Of a DNA stretch of 64,000 nucleotides, positions 1 through 12,589 are shown piece by piece. The translations under genes and the position numbers were made by a program. Below the pieces are notes generated by a model. The model did not search any database and was not told the origin of the DNA. It saw only the letters and a program-made list of their open reading frames with translations. The DNA comes from Tetraselmis striata (lineage: Eukaryota; Chlorophyta; Chlorodendrophyceae; Chlorodendrales; Chlorodendraceae), in the NCBI GenBank assembly GCA_006384855.1, contig VCJN01002928.1:16019-80018 (forward strand), read 5' to 3'. Every line of letters starts with the position of its first letter. Within the stretch, counting starts at the first letter, position 1.

Positions 1-900
1 AAAGTGAAATCGGTAGTGGCGGGATGGAATGCGGCATCTCCACCACAGTCAAGGCGGCCTGAATATGTAGAAACTGGCCCACTGCCAACCCAGTGTCAAA
101 TGGCCACTATCTAACTACTAACTACCTACCCAGAGCTACGTATTGATATTGTGGAGGCAAATCCGGCAAGGTAGAGCTTGCGGTAGACATGCTCTCCGGC
201 ACAAATCTTTCAAAAGTGAAATCGGTAGTAGCGGGATGGAATGCGGCATCTCCACCACAGTCAAGGCGGCCTGAATATGTAGAAACTGGCCCACTGCCAA
301 CCCAGTTTCACATGGCCACTATCTAACTACTAACTACCTACCCAGAGCTACGTATTGATATTGTGGAGCCTAAAATCCGGCGAGGTAGAGCTTGCGGTAG
401 ACATGCTCTCCGGCACAAATCTTTCAAAAGTGAAATCGGTAGTGGCGGGATGGAATGCGGCATCTCCACCACAGTCAAGGCGGCCTGAATATGTAGAAAC
501 TGGCCCACTGCCAACCCAGTTTCACATGGCCACTATCTAACTACTAACTACCTACCGAGAGCTACGTATTGATATTGTGGAGGCAAATCCGGCAAGGTAG
601 AGCTTGCGGTAGACATGCTCTCCGGCACAAATCTTTCAAAAGTGAAATCGGTAGTAGCGGGATGGAATGCGGCATCTCCACCACAGTCAAGGCGGCCTGA
701 ATATGTAGAAACTGGCCCACTGCCAACCCAGTTTCACATGGCCACTATCTAACTACTAACTACCGAGAGCTACGTATTGATATTGTAGAGCCAAAATCCG
801 GCGAGGAATAACTTGCGGTAGACATGCTCTCCGGCACAAACCTTTCAAAAGTGAAATCGGTAGTGGCGGGATGGAATGCGGCGTCTTCTCCACTGTCAAG
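1..900. repeat. Tandem satellite, ~212-bp unit
   Basis: The motif aaagtgaaatcggtag recurs at 1, 213, 427, 639 and 848, giving periods of 212, 214, 212 and 209 bp. Copies are almost identical; one variable base alternates between agtggcggg and agtagcggg. The last copy diverges just before 900, where unrelated sequence begins. The left end is cut by the window, so the array may be much longer. Small ORFs inside it only reflect the repeat and show no coding character. From about 900 to 1345 I see nothing except the downstream flank of the next gene. Confidence 0.95.
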
Positions 901-1345
901 GCGTACTGGTTGTGGTGGTGCTGTCATAATGAGACGCTCATGCCGCTTCAGCTCTCGCTTGGCACAAGACACTTAACTGCTAGTGCTGTCCCAGACCAGT
1001 AGCTAGGCATCTGCACGTGCGCAAGGGCTTGCTGCCGCTGCCGGGATGGTGCCCGATGCCCCTACATGTTTTATTGGTCACAAACCGCGCTCTGCAGGGA
1101 TGTCATTTGATGCACTGCCATGGCTAGCTGACAGAAGCACCGGATTGCGCGAGCTGGGGCTGCTGCAGCCGCTCATTGGCAGTGAGCAACAGCACTGGGA
1201 TGGCCACCAGTAGCCCCCAGGGAGCATCAGCCTGTGTCGGAGGGGGACTGATTTTTTTACAGCGCAGTGGACACCGCGAGATGGACAAAAAGGGGGGCAG
1301 GGTGGGACAGCCGGCCTGCCATGAATTGGTGCTGCAGAATTGCGC

Positions 1346-2037
1346 TCAGACAGTGAAGGAATCAATCACCTTGTGGAGCAGCGCCTCGCCGGAGCCCCAC
1401 TGCTTGTCAGTTGCGTTGACGGCAAACAGGATGGCGGCGTCGCCCTTGGTGGTCAGCACCGCAAGGCCGTGCGGGGGCATGGTGCCGTACGGCGCGTACA
1501 GCTCATACGTATAGTACAGGCGGCCATTCTTCTCGCACGAGCTGGAGGACAGCACGTCGTCGTCCTCCACGTAGGTGCCGGTGATGTAGGGGCCGAAGGA
1601 GTTGATGAGCCCCTCGGGGGGTCCAATCTCGGATAGGCTAGCGTTGGACTTGTTGATGAGGCGCACCAGCGGGGAGATGATCACCTGTGCGCGGCCCTCC
1701 GCGCCGGAGAAGATGACCTCCGTCCACGGCTCGGCGCAGTTGGGCTGGCAGTAGTTGCCGCTGGAGATGTTGGCTACCGGGTCGCGGTGCCACTTAGGCG
1801 GCAGCGCAAACCTGTATGGTGCCTTGGGGTCGATGGTGCCCGCCCTGCACAGACAGAAAAAAGACAGCAATATCCAGGATATTGGTCAGCACCAGGTGGC
1901 TGCATCGAAACCAGAAGTCTGGCCTCACAGCAGTGCGCACTTCCTGACGCCCGGCTAATACTCGCACTGCAGTTGCAGTTTTAGTGATTGCACTGGGTCG
2001 CTCATACCGCACCACGTGATCGCGTAATGCAGCTCAA

Positions 2038-2069
<32 letters not shown>

Positions 2070-2848
2070 CTTTCCCCCCAACACAACATACCCAAGCGCC
2101 TGCAGGAATCTCTGGGAAGACTTTACACGTAGCATGCTGCTCGCACTTATCGAGCCCAATACTGCAATATCTCGCAGGAGTCCCGATGCGGTCATTTCTC
2201 AACGTATGGTTACTGAGCAATCCCTACAATCATGAAGCTTGCTAATGTACGCACCTGCGCGGCCCCATGCCCGCGGTCTGATGGTTCGAGACTGGTGAAC
2301 TAGACACCGTAGACCTAGGATGAATTGAGGATGGTGGCTCCGAGACGAGAAGTGCCCTAGTCCTACATATTCTGCGCTTTATTGTGCGCCCCAATAATAT
2401 TTTGGGGAATTTGCCCTGGCGACCCTGAGAGACAATCCAGCGCAATAAGCACGTGTGAAACACCGACTAACTGGCTGCGCTGGCGCACGAGCCCGCCCTC
2501 TTCGCAGTCTCTCAGCGGGGTGGAGGCCAAGGCATTGGTTACGGACCTGATGGCCGGGGTCTCTCGGGGTCCAGGCACAAAGAGCACTAGGTCGCTGTCT
2601 TCCTCGTACACCGGCAGATAGGCGCCCACGTTCTTGTCGTCCTTGGCCAGCGCCGGGCCGCTGCCGCCCAGCAGCAGCGCCGCGCCCGTCGCCGCCGTCA
2701 GCGCCTCTCTGCGGCCGAATCCCACGGGAGCGGACTGCTCGACCCGCCTTGCCTGCGACCGCACCTTCAGGGAGGCGGGGCGCGCGCGGGCGCGTCGGCT
2801 CGTCTGGGTTAGCAGCCGCGCACTGGGTGCCGTCGCCGTAATCGCCAT
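1346..2848 (-). CDS. PPD1: PsbP-domain protein 1 (PPD1), photosystem I assembly factor, thylakoid lumen
   Basis: Two exons, 2848-2547 and 1844-1346, join in frame (AG|GTCCGT donor, TGTGCAG acceptor) to give 266 aa. Residues 1-45 are Arg/Ser/Ala-rich like a chloroplast transit peptide. RR at 46-47, a hydrophobic stretch and PALA before residue 69 form a Tat-type lumen signal. The mature part contains SGNYCQPNCAEPW, a signature I recall from plant PPD1, and continues collinearly to the C-terminal KVIDSFTV. In Arabidopsis, PPD1 is a lumenal factor needed to assemble photosystem I, and the same role is inferred here. The start at 2848 puts the transit peptide at the N-terminus; the frame is open further upstream, but that extension looks non-coding. 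The 702-nt intron holds a ~30-nt homopolymer that is G on the sense strand. Other PsbP paralogues are less likely because of the double-Cys motif. Confidence 0.93.
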
Positions 2849-3607
2849 CGCGGACGCTGCTATGAGTGCTGTCGTCGGATTGAGGTGATCCGCGGAGCAA
2901 ACGGCAAAAGCCGTCTGACACAAGCTGAGGAACAGGTCGTCGCTGCAGGATGTGGCCGCAGTAACCTGACGGGATATCAGGGCGAGAGTGGCTACGCTGA
3001 GGGCAATGCAGGTGGTGAACTGGTATATGATCGGGAATGATGGCTGAAGATCACCCACACAGATGAGCGGGCTGCTGCTGACGCGACCCGCCGCGCGCGC
3101 GGGCGGCCAGTACCGCCAGATGGGATCCCAAACTGCCGAGGTGGCCAGTTAATAATAAGCCACGTCTCCGTATTTCCTAAAGTGCATAGTATGTAAACAC
3201 CATTTAACGCACAGACGTGGCAGTGGCATTGGCACTCAGCAGCAATCGAGGTCCTCGTAGTGTCAGTACTACTTACACAGCCGCTATCTTTCTATTAATA
3301 AATATTTCAACAAATACAAAAACTTATATTGAGGGATACATTATTTTAAATTATATCATGAGCTAGCCGCAAAAGCCGATCAGGAAATCAGTCGAAAGGC
3401 AATATTAATAGAAAACGTCCACTAGTCGCTACAGCAACTACTGCGAAGTGAACTTCCTGGTGTGTGGACTCTTCCTGGATGTATTTACATGAGCTAGCAG
3501 CAGAAGGCGATGTCGGAAATCACTCTTCCTGGATGTGGTATGTGAACTTACTGTGTACATTCCCCCCATTCCCCTAATTTCCTTCAATCCCCTCAAATTA
3601 GGTAATA
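2849..3607. other. Intergenic, AT-rich with a short duplicated segment
   Basis: No gene is supported here. Base composition turns AT-rich from about 3170. A segment starting with atgagctagc at about 3359 recurs at about 3489 (atgagctagcagcagaaggc), and acttcctgg/cttcctggat motifs repeat nearby, suggesting a small decayed direct duplication. This stretch would carry the PPD1 promoter, but no clear promoter element stands out. Confidence 0.5.
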
Positions 3608-4447
3608 ACTTATAAGTATGGGCGGCACATGGCCTTTCCGACATTTGCCACGACGTGAAGTCCGCGCTCGGCGTGGGTGTCCAGATCCTCACGTACAGAC
3701 CCGTCGGTGCTTGTTTCTCTCCCGAAGGGCAGCGACGGGCAGCCTGCCGATGTTGGGCTTTTTGGGTATGGCGGTATCCGCGGAAACACGGTTGCTGTCG
3801 ATACCACCATTGCCCCTATCCTCGGCGTGTCAACCTCGGATCCAACGACTCCTTTGCGGGCTGCTGAGCGCCACAAAATCCAGAAGTATGACGAGGTGTC
3901 CGAAACGCCGCCGGGATGCTTCGCTTTGTTCCTTTCGCCGTTTCCGAGTTTGGCTCGCTGGCCCCGCACGCCGAGGCTTTCTTGGTGGAGCTCGCGAAAG
4001 CTAGCCACGCACACACTGGCCAAAAAATCGGGCAGCTCTTGTCTGCGTGGCGCCGCCGTGCGTTTCTCCTTGCTCATCAACATGGCACATGCAGACAACG
4101 TTCTTGGCGGGGTCGCGGCCGCGCGTGCGGCACGTGATGGTGCTCCTGCGCATGCGTCGCGTCGCTCGTCAGCATGTGTTGCTATGACCCGGATCAGTGG
4201 CTGCAAGCGTCCTCGCCGCGGCCGATAGCCTACCCCGGGGCGGGGGTTCCTTTGGTTCCTAGCAGCTAATTGACTTCGTGGTTTCCTTTGGCTCATTCTT
4301 GGTTCTTGGCTCCTTGTCCTCCTGCTCGACCTTGGTTTCAGGTTTGTGTCTCTCTTTTGCTGGCAACCTTTCATGGTTGCTGTTAGTTTTGTTTGTAGTG
4401 CGCTTTTGTGAAAGCCCTTATGTAATAAAAAATTACTTATAAGTATG
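3608..4447 (+). mobile_element. 5'-truncated LINE (non-LTR retrotransposon) copy with target-site duplication
   Basis: The 13-bp sequence acttataagtatg occurs at 3608-3620 and again at 4435-4447, flanking an ~814-bp insert. The insert ends in an A-rich tail (tgtaataaaaaatt) just before the second copy, as expected from target-primed reverse transcription. On the + strand it encodes the C-terminal tail typical of algal LINE ORF2 proteins: an Ala/Lys-rich stretch (AERHKIQKYDEVSE) followed by FVPFAVSEFGSL. These two pieces lie in different frames, so at least one frameshift separates them. The reverse transcriptase and endonuclease parts are absent. A 287-codon ORF on the opposite strand is a shadow of this copy. 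The near-intact duplication suggests a fairly recent insertion. Confidence 0.8.
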
Positions 4448-7400
4448 TCGTCCATGCTATACCCGTACCCCACATCACGGCCACCTCATACCAGTACGGG
4501 AAGATCGAATCTTACATTGATGACAAATCAACTACTATACACCTCTCCACATAAGGTTGGGGTCCCTTTTCGGCAGTCTCAAAACTTCTGAAGTCTATGG
4601 TTCCTGAACGTGGGGTATATGAGATGAAACCCTGGAATCTCAGAGGGTATATAAGACCTGCATGACGAGTGGCTCAAACCGAAGCTTAAAGCCCATTGAC
4701 TAGGGTGTCACGCTGCTCTTGGTGCTTGGATGGGCGTCGCCTGCAACTGCACCAAAACCAGGGTCGGTATCACGCACACGCCGACGCGCGTGAATAGACA
4801 ACCAAACGGCGGGATGGCCATGAACACGTGAGGAAACACATTGGCGAGGGGCTCGGGTACATTTGGTTGGGGTGCAGTCGGGTGGGCGGCGGCTAGAACA
4901 TGTCGCGTTGCGACACTGACATGGCATCAGTGTCGGCCACGCTCAGCAACACCCCCTTGGCTTTAAAACGCTATAACTTCTCAGGCTTTGCTCAGAAAAA
5001 CTTTTTGAAAATACCACCAATTGCTCGTTTAAATCTGCGTCGAAAGAAATCTTCCAAAATCAAAAAATCGAGTTTTTGGGACCCCGGCAGAAAAATCCCC
5101 AAAGATGATCATCCAAGTTGCCGCTCACTGCCTATTGTGCCCACCCACGTCGGGCGCGTGGCTTTGCGCAAAGTGCGTGTCTGAGCTCCATACTCGGTTG
5201 CGCGAGAGCGTTATGTGTGTGGATGACCACGGACCACCAACACTTGGCATGTGCCGCCTTCTAGCGACACACACACATCTACCAGCCAAAATGCCATTTC
5301 CACAGCATTTTTCAAGGAATTTCATATTAATTAAAGTCCACGCCCCTACCGCGCCACCCCGCCCACGAAACGGTGCAACTGGCATTCCACCACGCGCCCC
5401 CATAGTAGAGCATTGCCCAACGCCAAGGGGGCCATCGAGCGCCTCTCCTACGTGCGTTCGCCACAGAAACAGCAGCATTTTCACCCCAAAACTGCTCCCC
5501 ACAGTGGCCCACTTGTCGTTGGGGTGTCACGTTGTGCCTATAGCGACATGCTTTCAGTGGCCTAAACGCACGGTGTGTGCAGCTTATGCCAAGGGCCGCA
5601 TTCACCAAGTTTGGTGCGACGAGTGCCGCTATTTCCATAGGTTTGGACGGTTGGCGCAACCCACAATTTTCTAGCGCCAACGCATCATGCACTGATTTCG
5701 CGTTTTTTGAAGGGCGCCCACAAATGGCCGTGTTGTCGCGCGGGTGGGTATAAAGCGCACAATAGGCATTTGCCCGAACTATTCCCACTGTAGTTAGCAT
5801 ATATGCACATGCAGCCGGCGTTGTCCTCGCCCATGCATGCGCTTTGCGATCGAAAATGCAAAACCCGGACTTATGTGGAGGGGTATATAACCTGAGCCAA
5901 ATAAAACCCAAGCATTCACATTTTTGCAGCACATAAGCCAATACTGGACCCGGCGAGGTGGAATAGTGCTTTCTCCCCTTCCCTCCCTCCCTCTCTCTCT
6001 CGCCCTATCTCTTGTGCATACAAAATATACATATTATATATGTACGGTGGGAGCACCTTTTTCATTAGTAGCCCCCCCCCCCCCCCCCCCCTCGCTCGCT
6101 GTCTGGCTGTGGTTGAACAACAACATTCATAAGGCGACAGGCATGAGGCCCATTGTAGTGTGCCTCCGATGTGTAGTCGCATGTTGTACATATCCAGTCT
6201 GGTATATTAGTAGGATAGTGATACTTCACCGCCATCACCGTACCGATGACAAGAGCACTATACAGCTACCGGTAGACACCAACGGATCAAGCAGCAATCA
6301 TGTGATCAGTATTGCCAGGGGCGCTGACTGCGGCATCTAGCCTCTTCATGAAGTGAAAAGTCCGGTCACGACATATCTGAAGTTGTAAGGTCACGACACC
6401 ATGCGGTGAAGTCGTCAAGGTGACCCAATGGGTGACAGGTAATGAGCTCCCGGTGCTCATGATAGACAGCATCGTGCGCAACGGTTGAAATCCGGCAATA
6501 TTCACTTTGTTCCCGCAGTGCTACAGGAATCAAAGGCCCCGCGCTTTGCACGATCTCTGCTCTGGTAGTGTCTTGTACTGATGACACAACAGAGGACATG
6601 GAAGTTTGATGGGTTGCAAGGATGAGATGGTATTGATGTTGATTATGTATTGATGGCTGCCTGTGTTGAAATAAAAATGCGTTCAAACACCGCGTCCTGA
6701 TGCAATCATTGCAATTCACATTTGGGTGAACCAAACACCGATTTGTCACGAATCCAATAAGCACGTTTTGCCAGCACTATACAGGCACGTGCTTGATAGG
6801 CACGTGCCCAATGTGAGCATTTCCTTCCTGCCCATCCAATGAGCAACGCATGCCAACACCGATGTAGCTATCGCCTGTCACAGGGTGGGCGCCCTGTAAA
6901 TTAGCAGACTGCTCGAGGCGGCAATCACGGGCTTGTGACCGCATTGACACACCACATGTCAAGGGAGGAGCCCTGCGTTACGGAGGCATCACAAACACGC
7001 AACAACACCATTTGCCATAAAGCGCCTCAACATATACCCCCCCGTCTCCATCCGATCTCACACACCCACACACACACACAAAAGCGCTCTACTGCCGCCA
7101 AGGCAACATAGCGTAATTGTCGCAGTTGAAACATAAGTAACCTCTCATTGCTGGAATACATGGCATGCTGTTTTCGCCTCGCCCATGACTTTGCCCATCT
7201 TGACCAGCACCCTACCATCTCTTGCCACACGACACACAGCCGATCGCCAGTGTGTACCGCAGCTTGTGTCTGTAAGTCAAACGCCCGGATTTGTCGAGCC
7301 CAGGCACTGCACATACTCCGCGGCGACTCGCCTCACCAAGTCCCCAGCGCAAAGGGCAAAGAGCCGATGTGGTTGACTCAGATGGCCTGCCCGAGCACAC

Positions 7401-7909
7401 CCCCTCTTGTTGGGCATCCTTCATCAGGCGTGTCGTGCTCAGCGCCATGCCCGCGGGGCAGGGGAATACGCGCGCCTGCCTCGACACGCTTTGTGCAGCG
7501 GCCACATCCGCCCTGCGTTCCCCACACCATCATGTCCCAGCTCCATACAGCCGGGCGGGGTTAGTCACCCGCGTTCGTAAAGGCAGCCAGCAGAGGGGCA
7601 AAGCTTCAGCGGCTGTCAAGGCGGCGGCTGCTGCATCTGTGTCCAGTGTAAACGCCGTTCGAGTGGCCCGCTGCTGACGGGGTGGACGTGGGCAAGAAGC
7701 TCCCTCTCTGCAGTCGTAGCCCCAATCACGGGCAAAAGTTACAGCACATCTGCTGCCACTCGCTGACACTCACCCACATGCGCACAAACGCAGGTGTATC
7801 CGTCACCAACTTGTTCTTCCGCAGTGCCACCAGCTGCGGCCGGCTGGCCTGTCGGGCCAGTTGGCGGCCTGCGCTTCACCGGGCCGCGCTGCCCCTTGCC
7901 GCCGCGGGT
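4448..7909. other. Intergenic region with a putative inverted-repeat element (about 4536-5893)
   Basis: No host gene is recognisable. Sequence near 4536 (tacacctctccacataagg) is the imperfect reverse complement of sequence near 5872-5890 (acttatgtggaggggtata), as in terminal inverted repeats of a ~1.35-kb element. The subterminal sequence inside the right end resembles the left end of a similar region starting near 22890, which suggests one family. Internally there are only short ORFs without recognisable domains. Further right are a pyrimidine stretch (~5970-6003), a C-homopolymer at 6071-6090 and short CA-rich runs near 7060. Element identity and boundaries are inferred. Confidence 0.4.
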
Positions 7910-8921
7910 TTAGTTAATCTTCCGGGCCACGAAGAAGCCGTGCGCAAACACACCCTTGGTGGCCTGGACCTCCGCGCGTTCCGACAGTGACTGCACCCAG
8001 TTGTCCAGGTACGAGTCGGTCACGCCCTCCTTCTTCATGTCCTCGCGGTGGACGCTGATCTGGCGCAGCATCTCGCGGAAGTACTTCTCCAGGTGGTTGC
8101 TGTTGTCCCACCAGGTCACGTAGCCCATGCCCGCGTCCTTCACGGCCTGCATGTACTGGCTGGGGCGGCCCATGATCGTGGTGGCGTTGCGGTCCGTGAA
8201 GGAGCTTGAGGGGGGGGGGGGGGGGGGGGGAGAGAAGGGGGGGGGGGAGAGGGAGGCCGGGGGGGGGGGGGGGTCAGTTTGCGGTCGGCCAACATGCCCG
8301 GCCGGCCAGGCGGATGGGGGACCTCAGCAGGGAACCGCCCTTCATCAGGCGACACGATACTTAATGGGGTTAGGAGCATGGCCCGCTGCTAGGAGCGCTG
8401 CCTTGCGCACTGTCACCACCGATGTATCGGCTGTGAGGGTAAAGAGGGCCAACAGCATACTTATCAACAGTGTCGGGGGTCTTCCACTGGCAGTGCCTAG
8501 GCTGAGACTATCTGGCAAGGCAAGGGGTTGTGCCGTTTGTACGGCCAACCCCCCCGACCCCCCCCCCCCCCCCCCCCCCCTTGTCTCCCTTCCTGCCCAC
8601 TTGCCCCCTTCAAGACATGACGCCCCCAGAGCGCAACAGAACGGCCCCATGAGGCAGCAGGTGCAGGCTCCTGTATGCCCCAAATGGACGCCCAACACAG
8701 CTCGATTGTGGGGCCTCACCGCAGCGCCTTCTCGTCCGCGTCGTCAGAGCCCATGAGGTCGGAGAACACAAACACGCCGCCGGGCTTCAGCACGCGGTTG
8801 ACCTCCTTGATGGTGAACACCTTGTCGCCGGCGTGGCAGAGCACCTATGTGGGCCGGCCAGGAGAAAGAGTCAGCAGGCAGGCACGGCAGGCGGATGGGC
8901 CAGAATGGGCGCCCGAGGATG

Positions 8922-8958
<37 letters not shown>

Positions 8959-10231
8959 CGTGCCTCGCAGCTGAAGCAGGCATCGAAGGTGTTGTCCTCA
9001 AAGGGCAGCTTCTCGTTGATGTTGCCCACCACGGTGCCGACCTGCATTGGCGAGGGGCCGGGCAACTGCGTCAGTCGCTTGTGACTGAGCTGCGGCAGCC
9101 GCTGCAGCATCGGGGCGGGCGGCTCTGGAGGGAGGGGCGGCACCTTGTCGGCGATCCCGAGCTCCTTGCACCGGTCCATGTTGACCTTGTTCTGCTCCGG
9201 GCCGATGTTGATGCCCTGCCGCACAAAGACATCAGCATGCGCGTCAGCCATGTCCAGCAATATGACAGACTGTGAGCCAGTCGCGGGTGAGGACGGCGGT
9301 GCGGGATGCTCAGCAGAGAGGTAGGTGAGCGAGGGGTAAAGGGGGTCTGCACCGTGACTTTGCAGCCGAAGCGCTGGCACATCGCGTGCGTGCCGCCGCC
9401 GTGGCCAGAGCCGAGGTCAAGCACGTGCTTGTCCTTGTCCACGGTGCCCGCCCAGTTCATGAAGTCCAGCATGATGTTGGTGGTCGCCTCGCCGGACTCC
9501 TTTACGCCCCAGGAGGGGTCCTTGAACACACCGAAGTGGATGTCATGGCCGCCGCCCCCTGTTGGAGCAGAGGTGTGGGAAAGACGGGGAGGGAAAGGGC
9601 GTGGGCGGGAGGGCGGGGGGGGGGGGGGGCGTCAGATGGGCAGACAATCGTTTGCGGTGGGACGGAGGAGAGGGGCGTGGGGGCGCAGAGGGCGCCCATC
9701 GCTCAGGATAATCCTGATGCAGTGGCTATAGAGGGGGGCGCCAAGTGGTGGAGAGGCAGGAGATCGGAAGGCAGACGGCTACCCCGTAGATGCTGCCGGC
9801 ATGTGCAGGAGGTGGCGCGCGGAGGGGGCGCGGCGGAGAGCAATTGCGGAGGCATTGTGGAAAAGCAAGGCAGACGCAGCTGCGAGAGGGGGCAGGCCTG
9901 GGTTCGACGAGCCGGTTAGTGGCTGTCGGCGAAATCGGGCCCGGGCGTACGTATCCGCGCGACCGGCGTGACATCAGCCGCCACGAATTGCGAGAGATCG
10001 GGAACCAGCCTGGATGGCAGTATGAGTGATTTCGCGCTGGAGACTCGCGAAGGCAGCGCGACGCTCGGCGCAGCGGCTGGGCGCTGGGTTGGGCCGTCGA
10101 GGTGGGCGATCTGTAGCGCGCGCACCCATCACATATTTGTAGAAGATGCGGGTGTGCTCCTGGTCGTACTGCTCCAGCACCTTGTCCGCTACCTCCTCCT
10201 TGGCGAACTGCTTGTCCACGAAGTCAGCCAT
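7910..10231 (-). CDS. Sarcosine/dimethylglycine-type N-methyltransferase (class I SAM methyltransferase)
   Basis: Six exons join in frame to 293 aa: 10231-10126, 9558-9353, 9215-9144, 9041-8964, 8844-8720 and 8204-7910. Residues 81-90 (VLDLGSGHGG) form the SAM-binding motif I. The upstream segment RIFYKYVMGGGGHDIHFGVF and downstream VLKPGG match the layout of sarcosine/dimethylglycine methyltransferases such as the Galdieria enzyme, which make glycine betaine from methylated glycines using SAM. The length fits that family (about 280-300 aa). No transit peptide is evident, so it is probably cytosolic. The fourth intron has a GC donor (GAG|GCACGC) followed at once by a C-homopolymer on the sense strand; the first and fifth introns also hold C runs. 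The substrate is inferred from family resemblance; another small-molecule or tocopherol-like methyltransferase is possible. Confidence 0.85.
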
Positions 10232-11128
10232 GGCTACAGATGCGTCGCTCGCGGGGCGAAGAGAGAGAGGCGAAGGGCAGTCGGCGCGTGACAGGCGGGC
10301 GGAATGTGCCGATGCTTCGTGTGATGTCGAAGTGGATTGTATTCAACGACGTCCGTCATACTACCGTGGTACCCGTGGTTCTCTTCCGCCACTCGCCAAC
10401 CCCAATGGCGCCCGCGCCGGAGCGCTACCGTAGCCCGCAGGGCGTCATCCGCGCCCTGCTCTCAACGCAGCGGCAGCCGGCCACCGTCCAGTTGAGCGTG
10501 CTCAGGGGGCGGTTTAAGAAAGCGAGAGTCGGCGTTTCCAGCGTGGCAACATTATCACAAGGCGGTACGTAATGCTGGCTTTTCACGGTGAAGGATGAGC
10601 ATGCTCGAGGAATCATCCGAACTACGAACAAATTGAGTGTCACGTGATTACTTCCAGTATCGAGCTGCTCCCTCCGCGTTGCCGGGCGCTCTCGCGCCGC
10701 GAACGACTGGCGACTAATTCCCGTCTCGAGCTCGTCATGCCATCGCTAGATTACAATTAGGCTATCGGCTATTTAACGGGGCGGTTGTCGTTGGCGCAAT
10801 GCTGGTTGCTGGTTCATGTACCGCCGTACGAGGCTCATCGTGCGGGCACTCAACCTGCACAGTTAATATTCGCGGTATCATCTGGCGCCATTCGTCGTTT
10901 CGTACTGAGCATCCGACGACGAACGAAGCGGCGCGCGAAGTGACTCGCGCAGAGCTTCTGATCGATGCTCTCAACTTTGCACCCGCCCATTCGGCAGTCA
11001 TGCAGTAATGCAGTATACTTCTGGCACAGGCAAGCGACGCTGCCCCAACACGCACCGGCGAGCAAGGATATTGCTTCGCGGTCGGAGGCGGATCCGCTGA
11101 CCCGAAACAGGCGCCTCGAGGTGCCGGG
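10232..11128. promoter_or_regulatory. Divergent intergenic region between the methyltransferase and dioxygenase genes
   Basis: The methyltransferase start (10231, minus) and the dioxygenase start (11129, plus) face away from each other across 897 bp. No coding segment is convincing. The region could contain both promoters, but no TATA-like box or known cis element could be assigned confidently. Confidence 0.4.
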
Positions 11129-12548
11129 ATGACGGAGGGGGTGGTGCCGTTGGTGGACCTGTCGGGTCAGGAGGAGGAGACGGTCGCCGCGCTGCGCGAT
11201 GCCGCCACAACCGCGGGCTTCTTCTACCGTGAACCCCCACCTAGCCTGCACCCTACCGTTCTTTTCGGATTCATCTCCCCCTTCTGCGCACTGGTCTTTC
11301 TGACTGGGACTGGATGGGGTTCTTAGCGACCAATCCCAATGGGAATGTGGGCAGTGACAAGAACCGCGCTACTTTATGACGTAATAGAGTGGCGTTGGCA
11401 CTCTTAAGGCCCGTCGATGCTGCTAGCCTGCTAGCAGTATGAGCTGGCTAGGGTTTATAGGAGGGTGGTGCGGGGAACTGGCTCCAGCACTTTTGGCAAG
11501 CAGCAGCCCCGCATGTAGGGGAGCTCAGTCCGGTACTGGTCGGGGCACGATGGAGACCCCCCTCAGCGAGTAGTTCTGCTTCGCCTGCAGTGGCCAACCA
11601 TGGCGTGCCGCCGGAGCTGATGGCGGCCCAGCTGGCGCAGCAGCGCGCGCTGTTCAGCCTGCCGATGGAAGCCAAGATGGCGATGCTGGCGGACAAGCGA
11701 CTCAACCGCGGCTACACCCCCTTCAAGGTGCGCTCCATTTTTTTGGGGGGGGGGGGAGGGGGGGGGGGGGGGGGGGCTAAGAGCGGTGCGGCGGTGGCCG
11801 CAGACGGAGCCATCTGTGGATATGCTCACCCTGATGCTGGCCCCATGGTTCATTGCGGTGAATCAGGAGGAGACGCTGGACCCCGGCGTGCAGTCAGTAG
11901 GCGACACGAAAGAGGGCTTCTACATCGGTGAGCCCTCCTGTGGTGTTGCCGTCCCTGCCGGGGCCGACTGTGTCGATCGCGGCGCACCTGAAGCCCCTCA
12001 CCGGCACGTACAGGGCCCGAGGCGGCGGCGGGTGCGGACGCAGAGGAGGCGGCCGCCGCGCTGCACGGCCCCAACCGCTGGCCGGATCCGCAGGCGCTGC
12101 CGGAGTACCGGGCGGTGGTGTCGGAGTACATCCAGCAGGTCACCCAGCTGGGGCACAGGTGGGCGGGGAGCTGTGGTATAACCGACGACCCACCCACCCA
12201 GGAGCAGCACCCTCCCGCACGCCCCGCTCGCCCCCTGTGGTGGATGGATACCACGCTGACGCGCGACCCCCCGGTATCACCCCTCCGCCGAGGCAGGATG
12301 CTGCACCTGCTGGCGCTCAGCCTCGACCTCCCGCGCACCTGGTTCGACGACAAGTTTGACGACCCGCTGACCATCCTGCGGCCGCTGCACTACTCGGCGG
12401 AGGTGTCGCGCGTGGAGGACGGCGTTTTCGGAGCGGGTGCTCCCCCTTTTCCCGAGCCCCCCTGTCCTTTCCCCCCCTTCGCCGCCACCCCTGCTCCAAC
12501 ACACACACACTCACACACACCCACCCACCTCCCCCCCCCCCACACACA

Positions 12549-12589
<41 letters not shown>

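Noticed and set aside
1-900. Possible CRISPR-like array
   Set aside because: The repeats are contiguous ~212-bp units without unique spacers, in a eukaryotic genome; this is a satellite.
3610-4473. 287-codon minus-strand ORF, Arg/Ser-rich
   Set aside because: It is the antisense shadow of the LINE copy and crosses its right target-site duplication.
5105-5941. ORFs of 189 (+) and 204 (-) codons between the LINE and the methyltransferase
   Set aside because: No domains, and overlapping open frames on both strands inside a putative non-autonomous element; composition gives no coding support.
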